NCBI GenBank assembly: GCA_016648135.1
Contig: JADDOH010002133.1
Span: 62,001 to 126,000, forward strand
Source: Agrypnia vestita
Lineage: Eukaryota > Arthropoda > Insecta > Trichoptera > Phryganeidae
Length of the DNA stretch: 64,000 nucleotides
Direction: 5' to 3'
Position numbers and translations under genes: made by a program. Position 1 is the first letter of the stretch; each line of letters starts with the position of its first letter. Shown here one piece after another: positions 32,937 through 44,119 of the stretch. The notes under the pieces are model-generated. The model ran no database searches. It was given only the letters and a program-made list of their open reading frames with translations, and was not told where the DNA came from.

Positions 32937-33659
32937 GGTACAGATACACATGCTTCTTTACTGGCATGCTAATGAGCATGCCACTAATAAGCATGCCCTA
33001 ACAACTGTACACACTTGCTCATTACTGGCATGCTTATTAGTGGCATGCTCATAAATAAGCATGCCCAAAGCTAACAATCAAACACACATGCTTATTAGTG
33101 GCATGCTCTTGTCATAGAATAGAGACGCTCTTGTTCAAAATGGAAACTTTGCAAACTGAAATAGAAAATTCAAGTGAACCAATAAATCAAAAAAGTTCCC
33201 GAGTTTCCATCCGCACATTTTTGATTTTAGTTTATATAATTTTTATTGTAAGATTTGAATCATTCATGCCTATTAATAAAGTTTCGTAAACATTATTTCT
33301 CACTATATTATTTTTACACAACGGTGACCGAGAATTCCACAGACATTCGTGATTCTTATAATAAGTCACGAAAAGTAATGTTTTATCATCTCCCCGACGC
33401 GCCATATTTGTTTCATCTGTCACGGACTGAGAAGATCGCATTCGACTAGCCGCGAAGCCCGCGAATGACATAAGCATGCTCATAAATAAGCAAGTCTGTT
33501 CACACATGCTCCAAAGATACCCCTTCTCTATGGTGAATGACAGTGGCATGCTCATTTCTAGCAATGTGCGTACACACATGCCACTAATAAGCATGCCACT
33601 GTCAAAGTCGATACTGCGCATGCTCACGTGCCACTAAAGAAGCATGTGTATCAGACGCC
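32937..33659. mobile_element. Palindromic GCATGC element with MADF-like segment (family M), copy 1
   Basis: 723 bp flanked by TTAA at 32933-32936 and 33660-33663. Inverted ends share GATACACATGCTTCTTTA. Both arms contain repeated palindromes built on ATGCTTATTAGTGGCATGC. The central part has, on the minus strand, FVTYYKNHECLWNSRSPLCK then NNIVRNNVYETLL, resembling the start of a MADF DNA-binding domain (-Y--HECLW----P-YKN---R---YE-L). Neither transposase nor catalytic residues are visible. Confidence 0.75.
33232..33440 (-). pseudogene. MADF-like domain segment inside element M, copy 1
   Basis: MADF (Myb/SANT-like in Adf-1) domains bind DNA and are found in insect transcription factors and in accessory proteins of some transposons. 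Visible: HECLWN, P-CKNN, RNN-YE-LL. About 35 residues are recognisable, then the frame loses similarity, with a 29-35 bp insertion relative to the copy at 53890-54060. Confidence 0.5.
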
Positions 33660-34384
33660 TTAATCTTGTGTGGCTGCACTCGAACAGATCAATATCCAAT
33701 AATCTTATCAGTTTATTGAATGCATCGCATACCCTCAAGAAATATGAATTACGACGATAGTTGGATGAGGTAAAATCAATGTGAAAGACTGGGTTGTGTC
33801 TACGAGATCTACAGGGAACATGGAATTTTAGTATATTTAATAGTTCAGGACAGTCGACGTTGCCTGATACAATTTTTAGTAGGTACATCAAATCACCTAT
33901 TTCCCGACGTTTGAATAATAGTAGGATGTGATGTTTTCTGTCATAATCGTCAGAAACGCAATTAAATTTGAAGTTGAGAAAGCGAATAAATATTTTTTGA
34001 ATTTGTTCCAAGCGATTTACATAGATCATATACTGGGGGTTCCATACTTGCGTTGCATACTCAAGTTAATGTACAAGATTTACAAATAGGGACGTACGAT
34101 CTTGCAAAAATAATCGGGTTTGTCAAGCTAAATCGTACATAGGTGTTCTCTTGCATCTGCTACCTTAAAATTGTGCATCTGTTTCAACATTAAAAAATCG
34201 ATTCCCAGTGTCACCTCTAAGTGCAGCAACTTTGGCGATTTTTCACTACGAATTACGAAAACGTAGTGAATTAAGCCATTTTTTGTTATTAATATTTAAA
34301 GCATTAACTCATTAACTATGTGGTTAGACATTATAACAGAATGTTAGTTAACTTAGTAAAAACCACACTTGTGAATATAGTAGT

Positions 34385-34445
34385 GTAGTTTTGGTCCTGA
34401 CAAAGAGACAGGTACGTCTCGAAACCGGTAGACCGTAAATCTGGT
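34385..34445 (+). ncRNA. Hammerhead-like motif, probably inactive
   Basis: CTGACAA, then GAGAC-AGGTAC-GTCTC and GAAACCGG. The stem II hairpin and GAAA are kept, but the conserved G of CTGANGA is A. Matches the layout of Penelope-like 3' ends elsewhere in the window. Confidence 0.4.
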
Positions 34446-34705
34446 AGTGGTTTTTACTAATTTAACCAACATTCTGTTCTATTTAATTTATTTGTTGCTT
34501 TTCTGGAATGCTTATACCTATGTTGGTCTTTGCTGAGATTTTTTCCTGGCAATCCTGATAGACACATTAATTATTAAAATGAGAGATGTATCAGGTGCTC
34601 CGTGAGGTTCGTCCAGATTTCGTGAAGCTGTAAAAATGTCAAGAATGTAATTACTAAAGATATTCTCATTTGTTTCTGTTTTGGAAATCTTCTTCTTACT
34701 TTATG

Positions 34706-34975
34706 GTTATATTAATGGCGTGCAGTGCATGCAAGCAGCTGTGTATTGCTAAAGATTCTGGGAAACAAATATTAATTAAATAATCCTTATCTTAAGAAAA
34801 AGTTGATTTTAAATTCTGGCCGCAATTCGTCCTACGGCTAGAAGTGTTATTTCTGACGTTTCTGTACCTAACTTCACGTCAATTCTTAATTTATCTCACT
34901 TGTTTGCGCCCAACAACTTTATTCCATAGATCTAGTCAAGTCTATGTCAAAGCTTAAAAGTGGATGGAAGTCTAT
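34706..34975 (+). repeat. Partial copy of the hAT-type element at 44606
   Basis: Shares GGCGTGCAGTGCATGCAAGC, ATTAATTAAATAATCCTTAT, AGAAAAAGTTGATTT and CTACGGCTAGAAG with 44606-44900. The left terminus and right half are missing. Confidence 0.6.
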
Positions 34976-35089
34976 TATACGGTGGCTCAAAGCTTACGTA
35001 ACCTGTATGAGCTGGCTTAAGTGATCACTCTACACAATGCAACGTTCACCAATTCCATCATAAGGACATCCACTCATTATCATTATAGA

Positions 35090-35112
35090 ATAATCTATAT
35101 ATATATTATATA

Positions 35113-35146
<34 letters not shown>
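35090..35146. repeat. (TA)n microsatellite
   Basis: A long TA run abuts the 5' side of the RTE fragment; a second lies at 35730-35742 on its 3' side, after a (GAA)n tail. Confidence 0.9.
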
Positions 35147-35148
<2 letters not shown>

Positions 35149-35735
35149 CGATAAAATAATAGAGCAAGTAACGAGCTTCAAGTACTGGGGTGTCGAGATA
35201 TCCAGCAGTAACGACCTCTACGAAGAAGTAAGAGAGCAAGCAAACAAAGCCGCAACTATTGCTGGATGCTTGAGAAATGCTGTCTGGAGAAACGAACATA
35301 TGCTCAAGGAGAGCAAAGTGAAGATATACAAGACCTGTGTCCGCCCAATCATGACGTACGGTATCGAGACAAGGGCTGACACTACCAGAACAAAAAATCT
35401 CCTAAGAACAACTGAGATGAAGACTCTCCGACCCATTGCGGGACTGACAATCCGAGACCGAGTGAGGAATTCCGAAATACGAAGGACCTGTGACGTCGAG
35501 GATATTGTCCGATGGGGAAGATCTAGGAGACGTTACTGGAGAGATCATGTGGAGAGAGCTTGTACTGAGAGAGTAGTGAGCATAGCAGCGAACAAGCTGC
35601 CGTCTGGTACCAGACTCCCAGGAAGACCGCATAAAAGATGGCGAGATAGCTAGACATCTGTATCCCAGGAACAGGCTCCGAGCAATGACAGGACGCAGTC
35701 CTAGATGAAGCAGAAGAAGAAGAAGATATATATAT
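35147..35735 (+). pseudogene. RTE-type LINE C-terminal fragment between (TA)n runs
   Basis: An open frame reads VTSFKYWGVEISSSNDLYEE, TCVRPIMTYGIETRADTTRT and LPGRPHKRWRDS with stop at about 35653, then TCCCAGGAACAGGCTCCG and a (GAA)n tail. Typical FKY-G, Y--E, GRP--RW motifs. 5'-truncated, frame intact. Confidence 0.8.
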
Positions 35736-36028
35736 ATATATTTCGGAATATACCGGAAGAAATTTGGTTGCGCATACCTGACTATCACGGAGGAACATGA
35801 GGTTCTCGCAATCAGCCGTCCAGCTTCGGCGGCTCGAGGCTTATCTTTGAAAGCTTAAGTCAACTTCCTGGCCCTCTCAGCTGTCGAGCGGCGATGCAAT
35901 CTTACAGAGAACAGATAACATTTTTAATGTGAAGCGAGTGATAAGTTTTTAGCTTGTTCGGCACCTATAGGTACTACACACCTATGTTTTATTTTTCTTT
36001 CTCTATTTATGTTTTGTGATATTTTTTG

Positions 36029-36642
36029 TAGTGATGCAACGAATACTACTTTCACGAATACGAATACGAATATCAAGCCTACTATTCGGCGAATACGAAT
36101 AATTCAACAAGATAAATAATTAATAGACCACTGTTCTTTTTTTACAAGAGATATAATAATTAAAATTTACAACATTTCTTTTATCCGTTTGTACATTCCC
36201 AGCGGTCGAAAATAAATATCACTTTTTTCACGCTTACGAGAGGTCATGTAATTAGATTTAATTTGAAATTATTTGATAAGAGTTAACACTTTTACACACA
36301 ACGGAAATAAAATGGAACGAACGATACGTATTACAAAACAAAAACTAAATGAAATGAGCACCTACCCTCATTAATAACCCAACGAAACTAGATGAAAGAA
36401 CCCATGTTATGTTGTGAAACAAGAAACAATTGAGAACTTGATAACTCAACAAATCCATTCATTCAATGTTAGGGGAATCCACGATAATAAAGTGCGTAGG
36501 TGTGTTCGGATACACGGAGCACAACCAAACCGTAATTTGCGTTGCGTTAAGTTATAAATAGTTTGTTTTTCATATTCGTGATGATATTCGGCGAATACGA
36601 ATATTCGGTAAATATCTACTATTCGTATTCGTCACATCACTA
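36029..36642. mobile_element. hAT-type miniature element, 614 bp
   Basis: Ends TAGTGATGCAACGAATAC and GTATTCGTCACATCACTA. Flanks ATTTTTTG (36021-36028) and TTTTTTTG (36643-36650) give an 8-bp duplication with one mismatch. Both arms contain repeated CGAATACGAAT words. No coding. Confidence 0.82.
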
Positions 36643-36670
36643 TTTTTTTGTAATTTATTATCAATAAAGA

Positions 36671-36990
36671 TGTTAATAGCCAGGACAATGGGGGGTAAAT
36701 TTAGGATAGCAGCCGTTCGGTCACTTGTTTTTACAATAACGGGTCGCACTTATGCTTTTTGCATAAAAAATGCCAACCAGGCGGCGAATGAGAAGGACCG
36801 ATATAGGAGCTTTTGCTTATAAAACGGTCCTGGGTAAGCAAGCGATGGGTCTGCCCTCATTGTACTACACACCACGCAACTTCGTGCAGACAAAACCAGC
36901 AATAAAATGAGTCTTGCTGGGGGATTCTATGTCGAGACAATCCAGGAATAAATTCCGGGAAACCACGTAGTTTTTTGCCGTCTCGAATCC
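36671..36990 (+). repeat. Possible LTR fragment
   Basis: Begins TGTTAATAGCC, contains TATAAAA near 36818 and AATAAA near 36901, roughly the spacing of a promoter and poly(A) signal in an LTR. The right border and target duplication were not found. Confidence 0.3.
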
Positions 36991-37399
36991 CGGTACTTAA
37001 TAGATTTTTCTAGATACTATTTATTTTAAACAAATTTTATTACGTAATTTGGACCTCAGAATGCAGGAGTAATTAATGTTTCTTAAATCATATAATATTT
37101 TTAACAGTAGGTAATTATATATAATAATTTTGTACCAGAAAGAGGTTGAAATAAATTATACTAACTAATAATGTAACATAACAGTAATATATTCGGGAGA
37201 TTTTCAAGTTTTCCTAACAAAATACACTTAGAAAACGCGTTTTAATATTTGTCTAAATGAACATTATTTTAAATATTGGTACGTAATCACTACACCAGCA
37301 TGGTCTTTGACTTGTAAAAAATTATACCAACAAGACCATTTAATTTGATTTGTATATAGGCGAAACTACAAGATTTTGATCATTTAATTAGACTTATTA

Positions 37400-37520
37400 C
37401 TACTAATTGAATGAATTTTAATGAGAGTGAATTTTTAATATTCGATATAAACTACTTTAAAAATTGTCCAACATTTTACTGAAGGTAACTCAGAAATATA
37501 CAAACTCTGTTACACCCTAT
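37400..37520. repeat. Foldback element F1 fragment
   Basis: GAATGAATTTTAATGAGAGTG through ACTCAGAAATATACAAACTC and CTGTTACACCCTAT parallels the right arm and right end of the copy at 25640-26133. Confidence 0.5.
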
Positions 37521-37748
37521 ATATATGTAGGCTAGATTTCTTTCCAAAGACTATTTTCAAATTAAGAATCATTTAATAGTTTTTATTCATTGGAATAATA
37601 AATATGTCATACATATTAATATACATTAAAATATGTTTGTAATGAAATAAAATCCATAGCGTTGATTCCCTGGAATTGTATTAGAAGATTTTTAATATTA
37701 AAAAAATAATAATAAAATAAGGAACTGATAAAAATGTCCTTAGGTTTT

Positions 37749-37920
37749 CACGGCCGTTCAGAATCTTCTGTGTATAGTTTTCTGGGATATTCTGCCGCGT
37801 ATATGTGACCTCTCTGGCCAACATTTCTGATGATGGACCCTGCAATTGGATCCGAAACGTTGGCCAGAGAGGTCACATATACACGGCAGAATATCCCAGA
37901 AAACTATACACAGAAGATAA
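37749..37920 (+). repeat. Penelope-like 3' end: long hairpin with hammerhead-like core
   Basis: Arms at about 37764-37830 and 37856-37918 are inverted repeats of some 62 bp with very few mismatches. The loop and base give CTGATGA, a GGACCC/GGATCC stem, then GAAACGTTGGCC. The frame reading IRNVGQRGHIYTAEYPRKLY is familiar from Penelope-type tails. The right arm recurs at 58515-58575. Confidence 0.65.
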
Positions 37921-37994
37921 AAGAACTGGTGTAAGGAAAAATCACTCAATTTCATTACCAAATTCCTCATTTTCGTCTCGCTTAATATCAACTT

Positions 37995-38770
37995 AACTTT
38001 TCGTAATTTAAAAACAAGACACTACTAGGTTCGTAGAGCAGAACATTTAGAATTCAACAGTGTTGCTAATTCGAACGGATTAAAGTATATATTTTGAAAT
38101 TGGCCACCCATTTCTAAATGAATATCCCATCCCAATCTTAACCAAATATACCAAATAAATCAAATATATGAAAAAACAAAGCGCGCGGAAAGAGAACAAT
38201 CCTATTTGTAAATTAATTCTGAACGAAATATCAGCTGAAGAGGCCGGATACGATCCTGTGCCCCGAATGTAAATGGACCAATTTATCCACTCAGACTCCG
38301 TTTGGGAATCTCCGAAAGAGAATCTGCTTTGTGTGGGAAGGAAGTGTCATCATCGTTTATATTATGGACCACTTCTAGAGATGATTGATAATCCCCCCGG
38401 TGTCGATAGCAGCAATTGAACAAATCGTCCAGACTTTAAATAATTGCCGATTTAATCATATACTTACGTGTTTAATATAGTTGATTAAATAATATTAACC
38501 GTAGAAAGATGATCACATTGTGATGTTCGTAAAAGATAATCATAAATTAGATAATAATTTAATTAGCTGTGATGTCAAGATTTATTTATTGATATGAGTA
38601 AACCAATCGTTATTATATATTTATGCATAGATGAAATAAGAAATACCACTAGTATTTAAATTTGTTTAATTATATAAAAATAACAAAAACGTTAAACCTC
38701 TTCTATAATCAACAAAACTTCCGAATTTTTTTCCATTCATTACAAAACACTATAATATAATCAGTCGTTT
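37995..38770. other. Nothing recognised
   Basis: AT-rich sequence without convincing coding or terminal repeats. A block at 38195-38420 is less AT-rich but has no open frame of note. Confidence 0.35.
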
Positions 38771-38776
38771 TTTTAT

Positions 38777-39120
38777 ATATATATATTTATTAGAGATACT
38801 AACAGGATAATAGGTACATGATACTCTGATAATAAACACAATAGTGAATTGAAACACAATTATCCCAATTACAAGTGTCTTCGGCACGCTCTAGTAACAT
38901 GAATTTTTGCATTTAAGTATATTTTACATGTCAATTTATGTGTATTGTATATTTAGTGTTTGAGTGTAGTGCGATTAGTATTTAATAAATAATATATTTA
39001 ATGGTACAGGTCATCATTTGGAAAATGGATGTTGTGTATGAGTGAGTTTTTGAACGATGATAAGTTATCTGCAAGAATATCAGCATCAATGTTAGGGTCA
39101 TTTGGATATCTTGTATACAT
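38777..39120 (-). mobile_element. LINE 3' tail family L2, copy 1
   Basis: About 340 bp beginning TATTAGAGATACTAACAGGA and ending ATCAGCATCAATGTTAGGGT; on the minus strand this finishes in AATAAATATATATAT. It pairs with 40629-40985 in the same orientation. The minus-strand DPNIDADILAD may be the end of an ORF. Confidence 0.6.
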
Positions 39121-39229
39121 ATAATAGAAACATCGGTATAGAGTCAAATACAGCTTTGGCGCATATCAACTTAAAAGTCACTTTAAAAGATAATCATGCA
39201 TCATTTTGACTCATGCGGACGTTATATTT

Positions 39230-39620
39230 CAAAATTGGTGACAACCTCAGCAAAAAGTGCCCCTCTCGAAAGTACCAAGCGACGAGTAAGATTTCCTTCG
39301 CATAGCGACAAATTCGAACCATCTTGTTGGTAGACTTTTAAGAAAAATGTGCTTCTAGGTGTTTTTAAAGCCTCATTATCAAACCCTACCGGGCGCCCAC
39401 TTCGATCGCTTCAGACAAGTCAAAATCACCATCGGAAAATTTTCTAAACCAACGTTGACACTTATTTACTTTCAATACGTCTCCAAACACATCACAAATT
39501 TTCTTTGTTGCAACCGTTGCATTAACACAAGATAGAAAATGAAACTTATAAAGAAACTTAGAAAGAAAGAAAATGAAATTTAGAAAGAGAGAACAATATT
39601 TCGAACACGCATGCGTCAAT
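39230..39620 (-). pseudogene. mariner-type transposase relic (N-terminal part)
   Basis: The minus-strand frame reads NATVATKKICDVFGDVLKVN then KCQRWFRKFSDGDFDLSEA, the helix-turn-helix and CQRWF-KF--GDFDL motif of mariner transposases, then GARPVGFDNEALK. After that the similarity breaks, probably by deletion. Confidence 0.75.
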
Positions 39621-40179
39621 TTTAGGTACGCAGACTTTCAAGGGTTAATAGTAGGATCCGAGTATATAACTTACAGCAAATATCTATATTGTTTACTTTT
39701 GGATTTAATAATACTGAATGAATGTTTTGACTGCATTATAAATGTGTCTTAAATATATTCTTCTGTCGTATATCTTCCCCTCGTCTAGAGAAGGGGTTTA
39801 GTACAATTTTATACACTGTGGAAAGGCCTAAAACCAAATGAAAACATATTAATAAATTGTTTGTTTACACTTCGAAAATACAAAACACATTTAAAGGAAG
39901 GCGCGTGCCTTTGTTATGCGCACCATTATGAATTATTCAATAAATCTCCATCATCTAAAACAGGTTTCCTTAATCCTGTGTTCCGCGAGTGTAAGTTATG
40001 ATTATCTCACTAAGTATACAAAAGACATAATGTTATGCAGATATTCAGGTATATCTATATATCAGGCGCGTGCAGTGAGAACATTAAAGCATGACTTTTA
40101 CTTGAACATATATTTTGGAAAAAAATAAGTTATATATTTATGTGACAGAATATTACGAAATATTAAAACGTGAATACTA

Positions 40180-40480
40180 TGATAATCATTGACGTATTAT
40201 AAATATTATAGACACGTTATTCCCATACTAGCCGACTTTCATATGTAGCAATTATTGCATTGAAAGAGACGACACATCACATAATCAAGTTATCACGTAA
40301 AAATCGGATAATTTGAAGTCACGGTGACTAAAATAACATACTTATTCTTACAATACTGTACGATACTCTGTTCCTTTTTCCCCGGGACTTTTTTTTCGGC
40401 GTAGCATCGCGCCCGATCACAAAGAAGGTCCGTTCGATAACGAATGCAAGTAAGGCATACCTTACTTTTGAGTTGCCAAG
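40180..40480. repeat. Duplicated block D, copy 1
   Basis: Shares CCCATACTAGCC, TTTCATATGTAGCAA, TTTGAAGTCACGGTGACTAA and TTCGGCGTAGC with 41935-42235, same orientation, 1.76 kb apart. Confidence 0.65.
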
Positions 40481-40628
40481 ATTGTGACGTATCTACAGTT
40501 TATTATATCATTGATGATAATAATTATTGAGATAGGTAATATTACAATTTACGATAAATACGTTTTAATTTAAAAAAAATTCAAGTACAATATATAGTTA
40601 TGCAAGAATCCTTTATTTTTTTATACTT

Positions 40629-40985
40629 TTTAATATATATTTATTAGAGATACTAACAGGATAATGGGTACATGATACTCTAATAATAAAACATTATAAA
40701 TGAAGACTATGCCCATTATCCCAATTACAAGTGTCTTCGGCACGCTTTAGCAACACGTATTTTTACATTTATGTATATTTTACAAGTACATTTATGTGTA
40801 TTATATATAAAGTGTTTGAATGAAGTGTGATCGTATAAGAATATGTAAATAGATAATTGATATAATGGATATATATGTTCAGGTCAAGGTTTAGACAATG
40901 GATGTTATGTATGAGTGAATTTTTGAACGATGATAAGGTATCTGCAAGAATATCAGCATCAATGTTAGGGTCAGCACAATACATA
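40629..40985 (-). mobile_element. LINE 3' tail family L2, copy 2
   Basis: Same as 38777-39120 with indels; the minus-strand reading DPNIDADILADTLSSFKNSL is open. The copies lie 1.85 kb apart. Confidence 0.6.
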
Positions 40986-41541
40986 TTATATGTGCGACAC
41001 AACCTTGTGATGGGAGAAAAGTAACCAACATTATTAGTGTGCTTATTTTAAAGCCTCTACACAAAAAAATATTTTATTAGATATCTATGCGTATAAAACT
41101 GAGTATTCACCTGCCTGTTTTGTATATAACCGTACGTCGTTTGTTTTAAACCGATTCTTGAACAATTTCAAAACCTAGGTACCATACCTCATTCCTTTGG
41201 CCACTCTTCCTCTCCCATGATGACATTTATTCATAATTTTGCATGGTTACTTTTAAGGACCCTGCGTAAAACTCTGAACAGCCCATCTCCAATATTATAA
41301 TATATTAAATTGATTACATTATTTATTCCTTATTTAATGTTCAGTCTCCTTGTAACATAGCGCACCTGTATCACCAAGAGCTCTGCATCCCAAACAAATA
41401 GAATCGTAGACTCTGAGGTCAGCCTCTTCTACAAATTTAGAAAGGGATGTAAAGCCGATCGCCCTTGCAAGTTCAGTAAATGAGCATTTGCGGTGGAACG
41501 TGGAAAAGCGTGGAACTTTCTACCCTCTGGAAGGGTAAAAC

Positions 41542-41855
41542 TAATCCATAAAACCAAGTTTTTACAATACTCCCTTTCGCTTTGAATCAGCTTTCGTGTT
41601 TATACACGCGTCGGGCTAATTACTCATATAGAATGATTCCAATTTGGAAAAAACATTAAAATTTCTAAAAATCCAAAATTATACTATAATTATTAATTTT
41701 TTTATAACGAAAATTCGTTAGATCATTTTTATCGTCGCCACGAGTCTGCCTGCAAAGTTTCAGCTCGATTGGATCACGGGAAAAGGGTTAAAAATCGATC
41801 CAAAGTTTTTTCGTCAGACAAGCAAGCAGACGCTACGAGTTAAAAGAAAGAGAGT
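41542..41855 (+). repeat. Dispersed repeat family R1, copy 3
   Basis: Starts CTAATCCATAAAACC, keeps the TGGATCACGGGAAAAGGGTT core and ends AAAGAAAGAGAGTAAAA. It lies between the two copies of block D. Confidence 0.7.
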
Positions 41856-41934
41856 AAAAAGACTATAAACGAACGTTTTCAAAAAACCATATCAATGGGT
41901 TGACAACAAAATATCGATTTTAAATACTAGTGAA

Positions 41935-42235
41935 GGCATTGACGTATTATAATATTATTCCCATACTAGCCCAGCTTTCATATGTAGCAAATATCGCATT
42001 GAAAGAGACAAAAAAATCACGTCGCACTTATTTCACAAACGTTCTGCGTGTAGACATAAAAATCAGGTAATTTGAAGTCACGGTGACTAAAATAACATAC
42101 TCATTCTTACAATAGTGTACGATACTCTGTTTCTTTTTCCCGGGACCTTTATTTTTCGGCGTAGCGTCGCGTCCAATCACAAAGAAGGTTCGCTGGATAA
42201 CGAATGCAAGAAAAAAGGCGTAACAGTTGTGTGTA
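41935..42235. repeat. Duplicated block D, copy 2
   Basis: Partner of 40180-40480; about 80 percent similar by eye, with an extra ACTTATTTCACAAACGTTCT-type insertion. Confidence 0.65.
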
Positions 42236-42780
42236 AGCATCCTTGAAGTGATTTTTTTTTACGAAATTGGCATTTATTATTACCGATTCATGAGCTTATC
42301 TTACACTCGTAGGTACTTATCTATATAAATTAATTCAACGATAAGTTACAGTGTGTAATTGTGCATGGAGGGAGATAGGCCACGGCGTCCACTATCAGTA
42401 CCAAGTATTATTTTTATGGTTCCGTGGGCGACTTTTGTGAATGGCAACGTAATCTCGAGTCATGGATGTGTAATAATGCAGATATGAATGCGGCAGATAC
42501 TCAAAATTTTTTGAAACGTCCCACTTAAATTAAAATTAAACAAATTTAAATTAATTAAAAAAATATGCACAAATGATTTTTTTGTATTAATCAGTTTTAT
42601 ATGATTTTTTTGGATTGTGGAACGAATCATCTAAGTTTCTTGGGGAAAGTCGCAAGTGATTTGAATTATTGAACGTATTTATGGCTCGCAGTTAAATAAA
42701 TCGCAAACTAATTTATTTAAAAAATACTCAGAAACAAAAGAAGTACAACAGTCACTCATGAAGTAGTCAACAACGATGAA

Positions 42781-42910
42781 TTAGTGCTAAACAACTTAGT
42801 TTACATCACTTTATTACGGACAAAATTTAATATTTCGAGAGCGATGTTCTCTTCTTCAGGATGAGTTGAATACTTTTCACTTGCAAATGAAAATAATCTC
42901 TTTTCAATTT
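42781..42910 (-). ncRNA. Penelope-like 3' end with hammerhead-like core
   Basis: The reverse complement reads CCTGAAGAAGAGAACATCGC then TCTCGAAATATTAAATTTTG. CTGANGA and GAAA are both present with a 4-bp stem II. Confidence 0.45.
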
Positions 42911-42939
42911 CTGCAAGGCTTTAATCATTTTATTTGATT

Positions 42940-43395
42940 TTTATTTAAACGAATGAATTTTTGATCATAGATATAATAAGTTTCTGTAGTAATAGTTCAA
43001 AGCTTTGCAAAAAATAAGTCATAAATATTGAAAAAAATGCAAACTTTGATATGGTATATGTCCATAATTGTAATACTCTTGTTTCGGGATGAGGAAGCTC
43101 CAAGTAAAGACTTTGTTCTCGTAAGTATTTATTCGGTGACAATAGCGGTTTAGACAAACGTTGTACAGTAAGATGCGGTCTGAATAACAATGGTAGTAAA
43201 AAGAGAGCGACTCGACATTCACGCGCCTTTTTATACCTTCTCTCTCTCTGTCATGCAGTCTCTTTCTGGCGTGGCGACATACGTTCCTCAGATCTATTAC
43301 AATAACTATTAAGTCGTGGTTGCTTAACATTTTCGAGTCAGGTAGGAATCCACCTATAGAGTATTGTGGGCTTGCTCTGTTAAGCTCTTTATATA
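42940..43395. mobile_element. Foldback element F1, copy 3, split by a probable solo LTR
   Basis: ACGAATGAATTTTTGATCAT to AATAAGTCATAAATATTGAA matches the right arm of 25640-26133, and GTATTGTGGGCTTGCTCTGT at 43360 matches its right end. The 261 bp between differ and look like an LTR. Confidence 0.55.
43069..43329 (-). repeat. Probable solo LTR (261 bp)
   Basis: On the minus strand it starts TGTTAAGCAACCACGACTTA and ends GAGTATTACA (TG...CA). It contains TATAAAAAGG and AATAAATACTTACG in promoter and poly(A) order. No target duplication is obvious at the borders chosen. Confidence 0.5.
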
Positions 43396-43479
43396 TTTTT
43401 ATTCAAATTAAGTAATTGACTTTACTTCATTAATTATGTCCTCACAAAATGAAAACCATCCATCAGAATAATTATTCTT

Positions 43480-44075
43480 CGAAAAATTAATCTATACCTA
43501 TGAAACTCAATGTCTGTCTGTCTGTTCTCTATACAAATCTACACCATTTGTTCGATTCAAATTTCGCACAGTTATGCTTCAGGACTTCAGGATATATTTT
43601 CGACGCAAATCTGTACCGTTCGACCGATCGGACTCAAAATTCGGAAACATATTCTTTAGGACCCGGCGGGTAACATAGGTGACATTTCCCCTCTTCCCTT
43701 TTACCCCTTCCCCCCTGATCTATTTTCAATGCAAATCTTTACCGTTCGACCTATCGGACTCAAAATTTGCAAACTATTCTCTAGGACTCGGCAGGTAACA
43801 TAGGTGACATTTCCCCTTCCACCTCTAACCCATCCATCCCCTTCCTCAGGTCTATTTTCTGAACAAATCTACACCGCTTCATCAAATTTTGCATACATAT
43901 TCTTGACGGAAAAAATAGGCCACATTTATTCCCTAGACATTCTATCCATCGCAGCCTTGATTAAATGGAAACATTGTTTTAATTAGAGGCTTTGCAAAAA
44001 AATGGAACCTTTGTTTTCCCGCACAAATTTATTTTCAACTTAATCCTTAACCCGTGCAACGCCGGGTACGAACAT
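43480..44075. repeat. Dispersed non-coding repeat with internal tandem blocks
   Basis: TCTTTAGGACCCGGCGGGTA-like and TAACATAGGTGACATTTCCCC blocks recur at 43650-43690 and 43770-43815. The end GTGCAACGCCGGGTACGAAC is characteristic of a dispersed insect repeat. No coding. Confidence 0.5.
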
Positions 44076-44119
44076 CTAGTATTATACAAAATAATGTTTA
44101 AAGAACATAAAGCGTTCTT

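Larger units (their letters stand above)
32612..34075 (-). mobile_element. Jockey/CR1-type LINE 3' portion, split by element M
   Basis: 34075-33660 encodes the C-terminus, for example YVNRLEQIQKIFIRFLNFKF and RREIGDLMYLLKIVSG. Element M interrupts it at a TTAA. When the element and one TTAA are ignored, the frame runs on (FECSHTRLRKIL) to a stop, then the 3' UTR (32937-32612) ends in (TTTA)n. The 3' UTR matches 22440-22740. Confidence 0.75.
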
